Below, one piece after another: positions 35,149-44,556 of a stretch of DNA of 64,000 nt. Position 1 is the first letter of the stretch. Each line of letters starts with the position of its first letter. A model generated the notes under the pieces. It saw only the letters and a program-made list of their open reading frames with translations. It had not been told where the DNA came from and ran no database searches. Where the stretch lies: positions 1 through 64,000 of the forward strand of contig CAZZIU010000011.1 of assembly GCA_964654545.1 (NCBI GenBank), written 5' to 3'. The position numbers were made by a program, and so were the translations under genes. The stretch comes from JABMOV01 sp964654545. Lineage in GTDB: Bacteria > Fidelibacterota > Marinisomatia > Marinisomatales > JABMOV01.

Positions 35149-36429
35149 ATGATGAAAGAGGTAAAACTACCCGATTTGGGAGAAGGCATCGATAGCGTAG
35201 AGGTAAGTGAAATCCTTGTAAATGTTGGTGACCAGATCGCAATTGATGATGCCATTTTAATACTCGAGTCCGAAAAAGCATCCATGGAAATTCCCACAAC
35301 GGAAGCGGGGACAATTGCGGAAATTAACGTAAATGCTGGCGATGAAATTGGCCCCGGCGCGTTATTGTTAAAGCTGGAAGGTGAAAGCAAAAGCGGGGTT
35401 GATAAATCATCGGAAAAAACCACAGAAAAAACCGTTGATAAACAACCTGAACCTTCGAATTTACAAACAACGAAAAAGGCAGAAATGGATCCGGGTCAAC
35501 CAACCAAGAACAGAAAAACGGGAGTATCTCCCCTTGCCTCGCCGGCTGTACGCAGGTTTGCACGTGAACTGGGCGCTGAATTGGCTGGGATTGCAGGATC
35601 AGGTGAAAAAGGCCGTATCACAAAAGAGGATGTACAAAATTATATTAAATCAGCGTTAACCAATCTTTCTTCCGGCCCAAACACGAAACCGGCTATGCCA
35701 AAAATTGACTTTTCTCAATGGGGCGAAGTCGAAACTGTAAAACTATCCAAAATAAAGAGGATAACCGGAGAACGATTACAACAGGCCTGGCAAACCATAC
35801 CACATGTTACGCAATACGATGAAGCGGACATCACGGACCTAGAGATATTTCGCAAGTCGCTTAAAGCATTGAACGCCAACAAGAAAACACGAGTTACGCT
35901 CCTGCCCTTTATTATGAAAGCAGTAGCACAATGCATGGACGAAATGCCGGAGTTTAACGCATCCCTGGATCACACAGGTCAAAACCTGGTATACAAAAAA
36001 TACATTCATTTGGGTGTTGCGGTAGATACGCCAGACGGTCTGGTCGTGCCGGTTGTGAGAAATGTTGATCAAAAGAACTTTCGTGAACTATCGGAAGAAT
36101 TAGCGACAACCAGCGAAAAGGCTCGAAACAAAAAGCTCTTGCCGGAGGATATGAAAGGCGGCTGTTTCACGATTTCAAGCCTGGGCGGGATAAGCGGCAC
36201 AGGATTCTCCCCAATTGTTAACCCGCCGGAAGTCGCTATTCTTGGTGTGTCACGCGCTAAAACCAAGCCTGTTTTCAAAGATGAAAGTTTTGGTCCAAGG
36301 ATTATTTTACCCTTTTCATTATCCTATGATCACCGCGTAATCGATGGTGCACAAGCTGCCCGCTTCACCAGACGCATCAACGAACTGCTTACTGATTTTA
36401 AAGAGCTGAAAGGTTTGGGTTTAACCTAA
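35149..36429 (+). CDS. aceF: Dihydrolipoamide acetyltransferase (PDH E2)
   Basis: E2 transfers the acetyl group from lipoamide to CoA and forms the core of the complex. In 426 residues there is a single N-terminal lipoyl domain with the lipoylated Lys in ESEKASMEIP (about residue 43), a Lys/Pro/Glu-rich linker, the peripheral-subunit-binding domain VSPLASPAVRRFARELG (about 124-165), and the catalytic domain with SYDHRVIDGAQAARF near residue 395 (catalytic His). One lipoyl domain is fewer than the three of E. coli. Two adjacent ATGs (35149, 35152) are both possible starts. It overlaps lpdA by one base. Confidence 0.96.
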   Translation: MMKEVKLPDLGEGIDSVEVSEILVNVGDQIAIDDAILILESEKASMEIPTTEAGTIAEINVNAGDEIGPGALLLKLEGESKSGVDKSSEKTTEKTVDKQPEPSNLQTTKKAEMDPGQPTKNRKTGVSPLASPAVRRFARELGAELAGIAGSGEKGRITKEDVQNYIKSALTNLSSGPNTKPAMPKIDFSQWGEVETVKLSKIKRITGERLQQAWQTIPHVTQYDEADITDLEIFRKSLKALNANKKTRVTLLPFIMKAVAQCMDEMPEFNASLDHTGQNLVYKKYIHLGVAVDTPDGLVVPVVRNVDQKNFRELSEELATTSEKARNKKLLPEDMKGGCFTISSLGGISGTGFSPIVNPPEVAILGVSRAKTKPVFKDESFGPRIILPFSLSYDHRVIDGAQAARFTRRINELLTDFKELKGLGLT

Positions 36430-37856
36430 TGGGTAGGAGCACATTACAAACCGAGGTTGTGATTATTGGGGCCGGCCCCGGTGGCTATGCCGCTGCATTT
36501 CGAGCAGCCGATTTAGGTCTGCACGTTACGCTCATTGATAAAAATGCGGAACTGGGAGGCGTCTGTTTAAACCGAGGCTGTATTCCATCAAAAGCCCTTC
36601 TGCACCTGGCAAAAGTAATTGATGAGGCAGCGCAGATAAAAAAACAGGGAATTGTATTTGAGACGCCAAAAATCGAGCTTGAAGGTGTGCGCACCTTTAA
36701 AGAAAAAGTAGTGGCGCAATTAAGCCGCGGTATCGCTCAGATGGCCAAAGCCCGCGGTGTTCAGGTGATACAAGGCATTGCTACGTTTGCATCAGACAAG
36801 CAACTTGTCATTGCGGGAGAAGATAAAGACACAAATTTCAAATTTGACAAAGCAATCATTGCCACCGGATCCCGCCCGGCGACTATACCGGGCATTTCCA
36901 TGGAAATGAAAAACGTTTTTACTTCAACCGGTGCATTGAAATTGGATTCAATACCCCCCCAAATGCTGGTAATTGGTGGTGGTTATATTGGGCTGGAAAT
37001 GGGTACGGTATATAGCGCCCTTGGCGCCAACGTTTCCGTGGTTGAATTTATGCCAAACCTGTTACCTGGTGCCGACCAGGACATGGTAAAACCACTGGAA
37101 AGAAAACTGAAGAAAGAGTTTCAACAGATATATTTATCTACTAAGGTAGTAAAAGTAGAACAGAATGCCGATGAATCACTGAAATGCACTTTCGAGACCT
37201 CGGACGGAAAAGATTTTACAGAAACATATAATGCAATACTGGTGTCCGTAGGAAGAATACCAAACACCGACAAGTTAGAGTTACATAAGACGGGAATAAA
37301 GCCTACAGACAAGGGCTTTATTACAGTAAATACAAAGCAACAGACACAAAAACCACACATTTTTGCCATCGGCGACGTAACGGGTGATCCCATGCTGGCA
37401 CATAAAGCAACCCATGAAGGAAAGATAGCTGCAGAAGTCATCGCAGGATTACCAGCAGCCTTTGACAGCAAAGCGATTCCGGCCGTGATTTTTACCGACC
37501 CTGAAATTGCCTGGGCGGGGTTGACAGAAACAGAGGCGAAAGCAAAAAATATTGCCTATGAAAAAGGGGAATTTCCCTGGGCCGCAAGTGGGCGCTCACT
37601 GGCAATGGGCCGCAACGAAGGGCGTACAAAAATATTATTTGATCCTGATACAAAAAGAACACTTGGCGTTGGAATCGTAGGCCCAAACGCAGGCGATCTT
37701 ATCGGAGAAGCCGTACTGGCCATTGAAATGGGGGCCGACGCGGAAGACATCAGCCTGACCGTTCATCCTCACCCAACGCTGACGGAAACATTTGCTAACG
37801 CTGCTGAGGTTTTTGAGGGTACCGTCACAGATTTATATATACCAAAGAAAAAATAA
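36429..37856 (+). CDS. lpdA: Dihydrolipoyl dehydrogenase (E3)
   Basis: E3 reoxidises dihydrolipoamide with NAD+. In 475 residues one sees FAD-binding VVIIGAGPGGYAAAFRAADLG, the redox disulphide GGVCLNRGCIPSKALL (Cys about 46 and 51), the NAD-binding VIGGGYIGLEMGTVY, IFAIGDVTGDPMLAHKA, and the C-terminal dimer motif HPHPTLTE with the active-site His. As third gene of aceE-aceF-lpdA it serves pyruvate dehydrogenase, and possibly also other 2-oxoacid complexes or the glycine cleavage system. Confidence 0.97.
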   Translation: MGRSTLQTEVVIIGAGPGGYAAAFRAADLGLHVTLIDKNAELGGVCLNRGCIPSKALLHLAKVIDEAAQIKKQGIVFETPKIELEGVRTFKEKVVAQLSRGIAQMAKARGVQVIQGIATFASDKQLVIAGEDKDTNFKFDKAIIATGSRPATIPGISMEMKNVFTSTGALKLDSIPPQMLVIGGGYIGLEMGTVYSALGANVSVVEFMPNLLPGADQDMVKPLERKLKKEFQQIYLSTKVVKVEQNADESLKCTFETSDGKDFTETYNAILVSVGRIPNTDKLELHKTGIKPTDKGFITVNTKQQTQKPHIFAIGDVTGDPMLAHKATHEGKIAAEVIAGLPAAFDSKAIPAVIFTDPEIAWAGLTETEAKAKNIAYEKGEFPWAASGRSLAMGRNEGRTKILFDPDTKRTLGVGIVGPNAGDLIGEAVLAIEMGADAEDISLTVHPHPTLTETFANAAEVFEGTVTDLYIPKKK

Positions 37857-37858
37857 AG

Positions 37859-38359
37859 TTGGCGTTTTCAGCAAAGAGACGGTTAGGAGTAACAATCCCC
37901 GGATTGCTTGCCACTTTCCTCGTTTGGACGGCGTGTATAGTTATAGACGGCCTGGAAATTCTTCCCGCCATGTCTATTGCATCATGGCTTCGATGGATGC
38001 TGATAGGAATGTTTTCGGTTGACATCCTTTATTTGCTGATTGGCAGCATCTCACAGCTCAAAAAATCAGACTGGGGCAGACAATTAAGCCAGACCGGTCC
38101 GTATCAATTTGTGCGCCACCCGCTGTACAGTGGGGTAATTTATTCCACGACAGGATTAATTTCAATTATGCAACAATCATGGTCTTTGCTGGTTTCGGTT
38201 TTGCCATTATCAATACTATGGTCATGGCTGGTACAAAGAGAAGAAGCAGAGTTAATTCGCCGGTTTGGGAAAAAATATACGGATTACATGGAATACACCG
38301 GCCAATTCTTCCCCACGAAGAAAGGCATGAAACGAGTCGCAGAGATTGATGATGAATGA
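37859..38359 (+). CDS. Isoprenylcysteine-methyltransferase-like membrane protein
   Basis: A 166-residue membrane protein with about four hydrophobic helices. The conserved core GPYQFVRHPLYSGVIYSTTG is the AdoMet-binding signature of the ICMT/PEMT family, and the acidic segment REEAELIRRFGKKYTDYM matches the family's C-terminal E-x-x-L-x-x-x-F-G-x-x-Y pattern. Bacterial members methylate unknown substrates. The start is a TTG two bases after lpdA; it may simply be co-transcribed with the PDH operon without a shared function. Confidence 0.8.
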   Translation: MAFSAKRRLGVTIPGLLATFLVWTACIVIDGLEILPAMSIASWLRWMLIGMFSVDILYLLIGSISQLKKSDWGRQLSQTGPYQFVRHPLYSGVIYSTTGLISIMQQSWSLLVSVLPLSILWSWLVQREEAELIRRFGKKYTDYMEYTGQFFPTKKGMKRVAEIDDE

Positions 38360-38565
38360 GGAGATGTTTCACAGAATTGGTTAAGAATAAACGCGCTCAG
38401 AAAAGATTGCAAATAAACAAATACAGCATAAACTTTAACGCTTGTTTGAGCGCTATAAACAAGAAAAACATTTCTGGGACTGCGCTGACACAAAGACAAC
38501 CAAACGGATAAATACCAGTCTATTGTGAGCGCGAGAGCACCTAGAACCAAGCAAAGAGAAGAAAC

Positions 38566-41337
38566 ATGAAAAAATCACTATTTGTCTTATTAGGCATCCT
38601 TGTAATAACAGGCGGTATTATGGCAAAAACACAAGTTGACGGATACGAATACATTAAATCTTCCGGCGGTATTGATGAATACAAATTAACATCGAATGGG
38701 TTAACAGTATTATTAATGGAAGATCATTCCGCCCCCGTGGCAACCTTTATGGTCACCTACCATGTTGGGTCACGAAATGAGGCCATTGGATATACCGGAT
38801 CAACGCATGTATTAGAGCACCTGATGTTCAAAGGATCAAAAGAATTCAACAAAGAAGATGGCACACCAATTTGGACGGTGCTGCAAAATGTTGGGGCACA
38901 AATAAATGCCACCACCTGGATGGACCGCACCAACTACTTTGAATTACTCCCAAGTGAACATTTGGAGCGAGCAATCAGGATTGAAGCAGATCGCATGCGC
39001 AACGCTTTTATTCGGGAGGAAGATCGTCAATCAGAAATGACAGTGGTACGAAACGAATTTGAACGCGGTGAAAATGACCCATTCGGCGTTCTCGATAAAA
39101 ACATTTGGGCAACGGCATACCAGGCACACCCCTATCATCACTCTACGATAGGCTGGAAAGAAGACATCGAAAATGTACCGATTGAAAGACTAAAAGAATT
39201 TTATGACACATTTTATTGGCCCAATAATTCTACTGTAACGATCATCGGCGACATTGAATCGGCAGAAGCGTTAAATATGGTGAAAGAACATTTCGGTAAA
39301 TATGGGGCCAGTCCTCACGAAATCCCGGAAATGTATACACAGGAACCGGAGCAGGAAGGCCCTCGTCGGATTTTGATAAAAAGATCGGGACAGAATGCTA
39401 TCCTGGGGATTGCATACAAAACACCGGAAGGAACCCACGAGGATACATATCCAATTCAAATCATGTCCAGTATCCTGGGCAATGGCAAGTCCAGCAGACT
39501 ATACAAAAGTATAGTGGACAAAGGTTTGGCGACATCGCTGTTCATGTGGGATTTTCCGTTCCATGACAATGGTTTGTTTATTGCGTATGCATTCCTGACC
39601 CCCAATACGGATCCAGATGAAGCTGAGGTGATTATCCTGGATGAGCTCGAAAATTTGAAACAAAATGGCGTCACAAAAGAAGAAGTGGCCCGCGCCCAGG
39701 CACAAATCCGTGCGGATGCTGCCTTTAGTCGGGATGGTTCCTACTCTGTTGCTAGCGAATTAAACGAATCCATAGCCATGGGCGATTGGACGCACTACAC
39801 CACCTTTGTGGAAAACATCGAAAAAGTAACAGCAACAGATGTGAAAAAGGTCGCAAACACATACCTTGTGGAAGACCAAAGCACGACAGGAATCTTTATT
39901 CCCGTAGCAAACGATGCGCAAACAGATGCGGGTTCGGGCGGTGAAAGAAGCGTCGGGGCAAAAGCTGTTCACCAGCCACTAAATTGGCGCCCAGATAACG
40001 CTCAGGTCGGCCAGCTGGCACTTGCGCCGGCATCAGGTGGAGCAGGAGCCTCGATGGCAGATCAAATAAAGGTAGATGAAGTCGTTGATGGTCTGACTCT
40101 GATGACAATGGAAACACCGGTAAAAGATGTTGTGACCATTGCGGGAAGCTTGCTTGGAGGAGACGAATTTAGTCCCGCCAGCAATGGGAAAATTGCAGAC
40201 TTAACCGCAGCAATGCTTGACCAGGGAACAACCAAACACAACAAATTTGAAATCAGCGAGATGCTTGAATCGGTTGGTGCTGAATTGAACTTCAGCAGCA
40301 GCCAATATCGTGTTGAGTTTGACATTCGATGCCTTAAAGAAAACGTACCGCTGGTGATAGAATTGCTTGCTGAGCAGTTAAAAGAACCGGCCTTTAATGA
40401 GGAAGATCTGGCTACTACTAAAAAACGTTATATGGGGAATTTACAACGAGCTAAGGAAAGTACTCGCGGGCAAGCTTACCGTGAATTTATGCGCACGCTA
40501 TACCCGGAAGGACACCCCAACTACTCGTATACAGTGGATGAAGAAATTGATATGGTGGAGAAGGCAACGGTAGAAGATCTAAAAGCCTATCATGAAAAGA
40601 ATTATGGCCTTGGGAATATGATCATTGCTGCCGTTGGCGACATTGATGAAAAGAAACTGTCAAAAACAATTAAAAAACAGTTTAAAAAATGGCATAAATC
40701 GCCCCTTAAAATGGTAGCGACCGAGAAAAAAGCAGAACAGAGTAGGGCGGTAGTTTCCTATGTTACACTGCAGGACAAAACCAGCACCGACACCTATTTT
40801 GGACAGGCCGTTGGTATTGATAGAAATCACCCGGATTACTACCCTCTGTTTCTTGGCATTTATGTGTTGGGCGGCAATTTTTCTGCACGTCTGATGCAAA
40901 CAGTAAGGGATCAACAGGGCTTAACGTACGGAATCGGATCCTCTCTGCGCGGCGTAGACAACGGGAACGATGGTTATTGGTACACCTGGGGAACGTTTGC
41001 CCCAGCATTATTAGATCAGGGGAAATCAGCATCTCTTGAACAAATAGAAAAGTGGGTATCCGATGGAATCACAGCAGAAGAATTAGATGCGAAAAAAACC
41101 ACAATCACCGGATCGTATAAGGTTGGTTTGGCAACCACTCGCGGAAAAGCCAATCAAATCTTAACAAATGCGGAACGGGGCAGATCCAATGAATATTTGG
41201 ATGACTATCCCGATATGATTAATGCTGTAACCCTGGATCTGGTTAACGGGGCAATTAAAAAATATATCGACCCTAAAAAACTGGCCATTGTGACAGCCGG
41301 TACAATTGATGAACACGGTAAACCGATAGAAGAGTAA
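38566..41337 (+). CDS. M16-family zinc metalloprotease, two-domain, exported
   Basis: A 923-residue protein with a signal peptide (about 1-20). The first M16 repeat has the inverted zinc motif HVLEHLMFKG (about residues 81-90), with the downstream Glu in the region NEFERGENDPFG. A second, non-catalytic M16 repeat starts near residue 500 and contains the LRGVDNGNDGYWYTWGTF region. A Gly/Ala-rich linker joins them. This layout matches periplasmic M16B peptidases and the pitrilysin-like fused type. It probably degrades peptides in the periplasm. A strong terminator follows. Confidence 0.94.
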   Translation: MKKSLFVLLGILVITGGIMAKTQVDGYEYIKSSGGIDEYKLTSNGLTVLLMEDHSAPVATFMVTYHVGSRNEAIGYTGSTHVLEHLMFKGSKEFNKEDGTPIWTVLQNVGAQINATTWMDRTNYFELLPSEHLERAIRIEADRMRNAFIREEDRQSEMTVVRNEFERGENDPFGVLDKNIWATAYQAHPYHHSTIGWKEDIENVPIERLKEFYDTFYWPNNSTVTIIGDIESAEALNMVKEHFGKYGASPHEIPEMYTQEPEQEGPRRILIKRSGQNAILGIAYKTPEGTHEDTYPIQIMSSILGNGKSSRLYKSIVDKGLATSLFMWDFPFHDNGLFIAYAFLTPNTDPDEAEVIILDELENLKQNGVTKEEVARAQAQIRADAAFSRDGSYSVASELNESIAMGDWTHYTTFVENIEKVTATDVKKVANTYLVEDQSTTGIFIPVANDAQTDAGSGGERSVGAKAVHQPLNWRPDNAQVGQLALAPASGGAGASMADQIKVDEVVDGLTLMTMETPVKDVVTIAGSLLGGDEFSPASNGKIADLTAAMLDQGTTKHNKFEISEMLESVGAELNFSSSQYRVEFDIRCLKENVPLVIELLAEQLKEPAFNEEDLATTKKRYMGNLQRAKESTRGQAYREFMRTLYPEGHPNYSYTVDEEIDMVEKATVEDLKAYHEKNYGLGNMIIAAVGDIDEKKLSKTIKKQFKKWHKSPLKMVATEKKAEQSRAVVSYVTLQDKTSTDTYFGQAVGIDRNHPDYYPLFLGIYVLGGNFSARLMQTVRDQQGLTYGIGSSLRGVDNGNDGYWYTWGTFAPALLDQGKSASLEQIEKWVSDGITAEELDAKKTTITGSYKVGLATTRGKANQILTNAERGRSNEYLDDYPDMINAVTLDLVNGAIKKYIDPKKLAIVTAGTIDEHGKPIEE

Positions 41338-41359
41338 TAGAGGTATTCAAATTCTATAG

Positions 41360-41385
41360 CGGGCACATTTTAATGTGCCCGTTTT
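41360..41385 (+). terminator. Strong rho-independent terminator after the M16 protease
   Basis: CGGGCACA (41360-41367) pairs with TGTGCCCG (41374-41381) around a TTTTAA loop, followed by TTTT. It lies just after the stop at 41337 and ahead of the next gene at 41393. Confidence 0.88.
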
Positions 41386-41392
41386 GTATTAA

Positions 41393-41842
41393 ATGGATAT
41401 CATCTTAATTGCCGCCATTACCCTTGATGGCTTCATTGCGAAAAGCCATGAAGACACGCTGGAATGGACAGTAGATAAGGCGGAGTTTAAAAAGAGAACC
41501 ATGGGACACCAGGTCGTTATTGGATCTACAACGGCAGAGTTAATTTCGAAACCGCTAGCGGGCCGGGAATTAATTACAGTACACAGGGAAGATGAGCCGC
41601 AAAAAATTCTAGCATCGATACAATCTGAAAAATGCTACATTGCTGGCGGGGCCAAAACAAACGCAAGGTTTGCGCCCTATTTAACACACATAATCATTAC
41701 CGTTCATCCAATCATTTTTGGTACAGGAATACCGCTCTTCCAGAATGTGAACCACCCCATCAAACTACGACTTGAAAACAGATGGGAATTGGGAACGCGC
41801 AGGAACGTTTTTCAAGAACAATATTGTATAATAAAAGAGTGA
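41393..41842 (+). CDS. RibD C-terminal/dihydrofolate-reductase-like protein
   Basis: A 149-residue single-domain protein. The start IILIAAITLDGFIAKSHEDTLEW and the later CYIAGGAKTNARF and THIIITVHPIIFGTGIPLF follow the RibD-C/DHFR fold: strand, ITLDG(x)IA substrate loop, and the GG-containing NADPH-binding turn. It is an NADPH-dependent reductase of unknown substrate. Pterin or pyrimidine compounds are typical for the family. An ordinary FolA is longer and has different signature residues, so FolA is less likely. Its terminator overlaps the end of mutM. Confidence 0.82.
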   Translation: MDIILIAAITLDGFIAKSHEDTLEWTVDKAEFKKRTMGHQVVIGSTTAELISKPLAGRELITVHREDEPQKILASIQSEKCYIAGGAKTNARFAPYLTHIIITVHPIIFGTGIPLFQNVNHPIKLRLENRWELGTRRNVFQEQYCIIKE

Positions 41843-41939
41843 AAAAGTTTTTTCAAAAATAACCGAAAATCAGTGAAATTCATCACAAACGCTGATCACA
41901 AAGCATCGTATTTTTGGACTCTCCAATTCCGACAATCCC

Positions 41940-42785
41940 TTATTCAAGCCCCGATTTTTTCGGGGCTTTCTTTTTCTGGCATTTAGGACAAAAATGCGTT
42001 CCCCGTTGTGACGCGCGAATTTTCTTGATAATTGTTCTGCAGCGGGGGCACGTTTTTCCCTGGCGACCAAACACGTTCAACTCATTTTTAAAATTACCGC
42101 TGGAGCCCTCACTGAAATAAAAATTAATAATAGTGGTACCCTGCGCTTTTATCGCAGCCGTTAACACCATTCGAATAGCCTCATACAACCAACGTATTTT
42201 AATACCGCTTATACAATTGGCAGGGGTTTCTGGATGTATTCTGGCCCGCCAAAGGGATTCGTCAACGTAAATATTTCCGAGACCCGCTATGAAAGATTGA
42301 TTAAGAAGCAGGCTTTTTATCTGCCCTTTTTTCTGTTTAAGATTGTGGGAAAATAGACGTAGAGTGAATAAATCAGAGAGCGGTTCGGGTCCAAGTTTTT
42401 CGTCAAGTTTTGCAAGCGATGACAAATATTGGATCCGACCGAATTTTCGATAGTCCTTGAAATACAATGTTGAGCCATCGTCAAATTGAAAAAGGGCGGT
42501 GATATGTTTTGGGTTTTCATCCGGTGAAAGGCTCTGAATCAGGCGACCGGTCATACGTAAATGTATCGTTAAATATCCTTCACCCAAATCGAGGACGATA
42601 TACTTTGCACGCCTAAAAACAGAAGTGACCGCTTTGTTTGTTACCCGGCTTTGTATAATTGCCGGCGTCTGAGGCGCAAAAACACGAGCGTAATCATTTT
42701 GTTCTATTAACGAAAGTATTGTTTTCCCGATTATAATTGGACGCAAACTGCGAACAACCGTTTCCACTTCCGGTAATTCAGGCAT
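41940..42785 (-). CDS. mutM: Formamidopyrimidine-DNA glycosylase (Fpg/MutM)
   Basis: MutM excises 8-oxoguanine and formamidopyrimidines and nicks the abasic site. The protein begins MPELPEVETVVRSL, with catalytic Pro2 and Glu3. Further marks are the DNA-contacting Lys in RRAKYIVLDL, HLRMTGRL, SLLLNQSFIAGLGNIYVDE, and the C-terminal zinc finger with CPRC and CPKC pairs (about 244-270). The tail KKKAPKKSG is coded by a sequence that also forms a terminator on the other strand. Length (281) is normal. Divergent from the M1 peptidase gene. Confidence 0.96.
   Translation of the reverse strand: MPELPEVETVVRSLRPIIIGKTILSLIEQNDYARVFAPQTPAIIQSRVTNKAVTSVFRRAKYIVLDLGEGYLTIHLRMTGRLIQSLSPDENPKHITALFQFDDGSTLYFKDYRKFGRIQYLSSLAKLDEKLGPEPLSDLFTLRLFSHNLKQKKGQIKSLLLNQSFIAGLGNIYVDESLWRARIHPETPANCISGIKIRWLYEAIRMVLTAAIKAQGTTIINFYFSEGSSGNFKNELNVFGRQGKTCPRCRTIIKKIRASQRGTHFCPKCQKKKAPKKSGLE
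41943..41976 (+). terminator. Terminator of the RibD-like gene, inside the mutM 3' end
   Basis: AAGCCCCGA (from 41945) pairs with TCGGGGCTT around a short T-rich loop, followed on the plus strand by TCTTTTTC. The strong GC stem and T-run would terminate plus-strand transcripts coming from 41393-41842, about 100 bases after its stop. On the minus strand the same bases encode the last codons of MutM. Confidence 0.75.
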
Positions 42786-42860
42786 ATCAATCGATCCTTA
42801 TACTGTGTTACATTCTTGTAGGTGCGAACAGTCCAAATTTAAAGCATTACACACAGATTG

Positions 42861-44552
42861 ATGACAAAACCTTTAACAGTAATTGCGGGAATTATTCTTT
42901 GTCAATCCGCATTGGCGGGCTTTGATGCCACACCCTACCCTTCCGGTGGCGAAATTAGCAAGCTACAAGCATCCTACGACCTCAACCATGTTGCAATCCA
43001 TTTAACAATAAATCCGGTGGATAAAACCATAGCCGGCTATGCAGATTTGCAAATTCTTCCACTTTCAAACCGGCTTCAGACGCTGGAACTTGATTTGATA
43101 GATGTATATCACGTCAAGAAAGCATGGATAAACGATGTTGAGGCAACCTTTAAACACAATAAACACAAACTTTTTATTACTATTCCTGCTTCGGCGCAAA
43201 CTGAGACAAAAATCCTTACCAGAATAGAATACGATGGAAAACCGCCGGAAGCGAAAAATCCGCCATGGGAAGGGGGTTTTAACTGGAGCCATGATAAACA
43301 GGGAAATCCCTGGATAGGAGTCTCATGCCAGGGAGAAGGCGGAAAACTATGGTGGCCGAGCAAAGATCATTTGTCAGATAAGCCCGATAGCGCCGACATG
43401 TATTTCACGGTACCGAAACCGCTAATAGCCGTTTCCAATGGGACGCTGGAAGGGATCATAGAGGACAGAGGTGAACAAACTTATCACTGGAAAACGCGCT
43501 ATCCCATCAACAACTATAACATTACCCTAAATGTTGGCGCATTTAAAGAAAGGAAAAAGTCCTTTCATAGCCTGGACAGCCTAACGGCCGTTTATTACGT
43601 TTTACCTGAATCAGAGCACGGGGCGGATTCCTTATTAAACGAAGCGGAATCCATGTTATTGTTTTACACAAAACATTTCGGTCAGTATCCATATGCAAAA
43701 GAGAAATTTGGTCTAGTTCAAACGAATTATTGGGGCATGGAACACCAAACCATCATATCCTATGGCAATCAATATGCGCACACCAATCTTGGCTATGACT
43801 TTTTGTTGTTACATGAAATGGCACACGAATGGTGGGGTAACTATTTAACGGCGAACGAATGGTCAGATTTATGGCTGCACGAGGGTATATCAGTATATGC
43901 TGAAGGCTTGTTTATTGAAGACAATCATGGGCATGACGATTATTTACAGTTTTTCCCCCAATCCGTATTGCCAAGAATAGAGAATGACCAGGCAATTGTA
44001 CCAATGCGCAATGCAACGTCTTCGGATGTGTATACATCGGATGTTTATTTCAAAGGTGCTTACGTAATACACATGTTGCGTTACTTAATGGGCAAAGACG
44101 CAATCGACACATTGCTTTTTAGATTGATCCACGATCAAAAACCGTTACCCGGTAACCACATTAATACTGCTGACTTCAAAAACATGGTGAGTGAGTATTA
44201 TTCTTCTAATCTACGATGGTTTTATGATCAATATTTATATTCAAAAGAGCTACCAATACTTAGTTATGGCAATGTTTTAACGCCAGAGGGGTTACAGATC
44301 AAGCTACAATGGAAACCAAAAGGGTTTCGGATGCCGGTAGAAATATTGTTGCACGGTAAAAATGGAACCAGTTTACACAAACTGGCGATAACAGACACAC
44401 CACAGACTTTTATATTTCCCGACGCAGAATCAGCAACAATTGACCCTGATCGATGGCTTCTTTTTAGGTTGAACAGCGAACACCCTGCGAACAAAAAACG
44501 TACAATCGTTACTGGTATTCTGATTGCCGGTTTACTTGCTCTCATGTTATAA
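42861..44552 (+). CDS. M1-family aminopeptidase, exported
   Basis: A 563-residue zinc aminopeptidase. A signal peptide (about 1-20) precedes the N-terminal beta-saddle domain (YDLNHVAIHLTINPVDKTIAGYADLQI in part). The catalytic domain has the exopeptidase motif as GMEHQ (variant of GAMEN, about residue 293), zinc motif HEMAHEWWG (about 318-326) and the third zinc ligand Glu in LWLHEGISVYAEG (about 341). The fourth domain of larger M1 enzymes is missing and the C-terminus is a hydrophobic segment after a Lys/Arg stretch (KKRTIVTGILIAG), perhaps an anchor. The start is ATG 42861. Confidence 0.93.
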   Translation: MTKPLTVIAGIILCQSALAGFDATPYPSGGEISKLQASYDLNHVAIHLTINPVDKTIAGYADLQILPLSNRLQTLELDLIDVYHVKKAWINDVEATFKHNKHKLFITIPASAQTETKILTRIEYDGKPPEAKNPPWEGGFNWSHDKQGNPWIGVSCQGEGGKLWWPSKDHLSDKPDSADMYFTVPKPLIAVSNGTLEGIIEDRGEQTYHWKTRYPINNYNITLNVGAFKERKKSFHSLDSLTAVYYVLPESEHGADSLLNEAESMLLFYTKHFGQYPYAKEKFGLVQTNYWGMEHQTIISYGNQYAHTNLGYDFLLLHEMAHEWWGNYLTANEWSDLWLHEGISVYAEGLFIEDNHGHDDYLQFFPQSVLPRIENDQAIVPMRNATSSDVYTSDVYFKGAYVIHMLRYLMGKDAIDTLLFRLIHDQKPLPGNHINTADFKNMVSEYYSSNLRWFYDQYLYSKELPILSYGNVLTPEGLQIKLQWKPKGFRMPVEILLHGKNGTSLHKLAITDTPQTFIFPDAESATIDPDRWLLFRLNSEHPANKKRTIVTGILIAGLLALML

Positions 44553-44556
44553 GTTA

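Noticed and set aside
36167..36176. parS half sites (TGTTTCACG here, and another near 54227)
   Set aside because: Only one arm of the palindrome is present.
38441..38463. CTTGTTT...AAACAAG hairpin upstream of the M16 protease
   Set aside because: No T-run, moderate stem, no clear role; not reported as a terminator.
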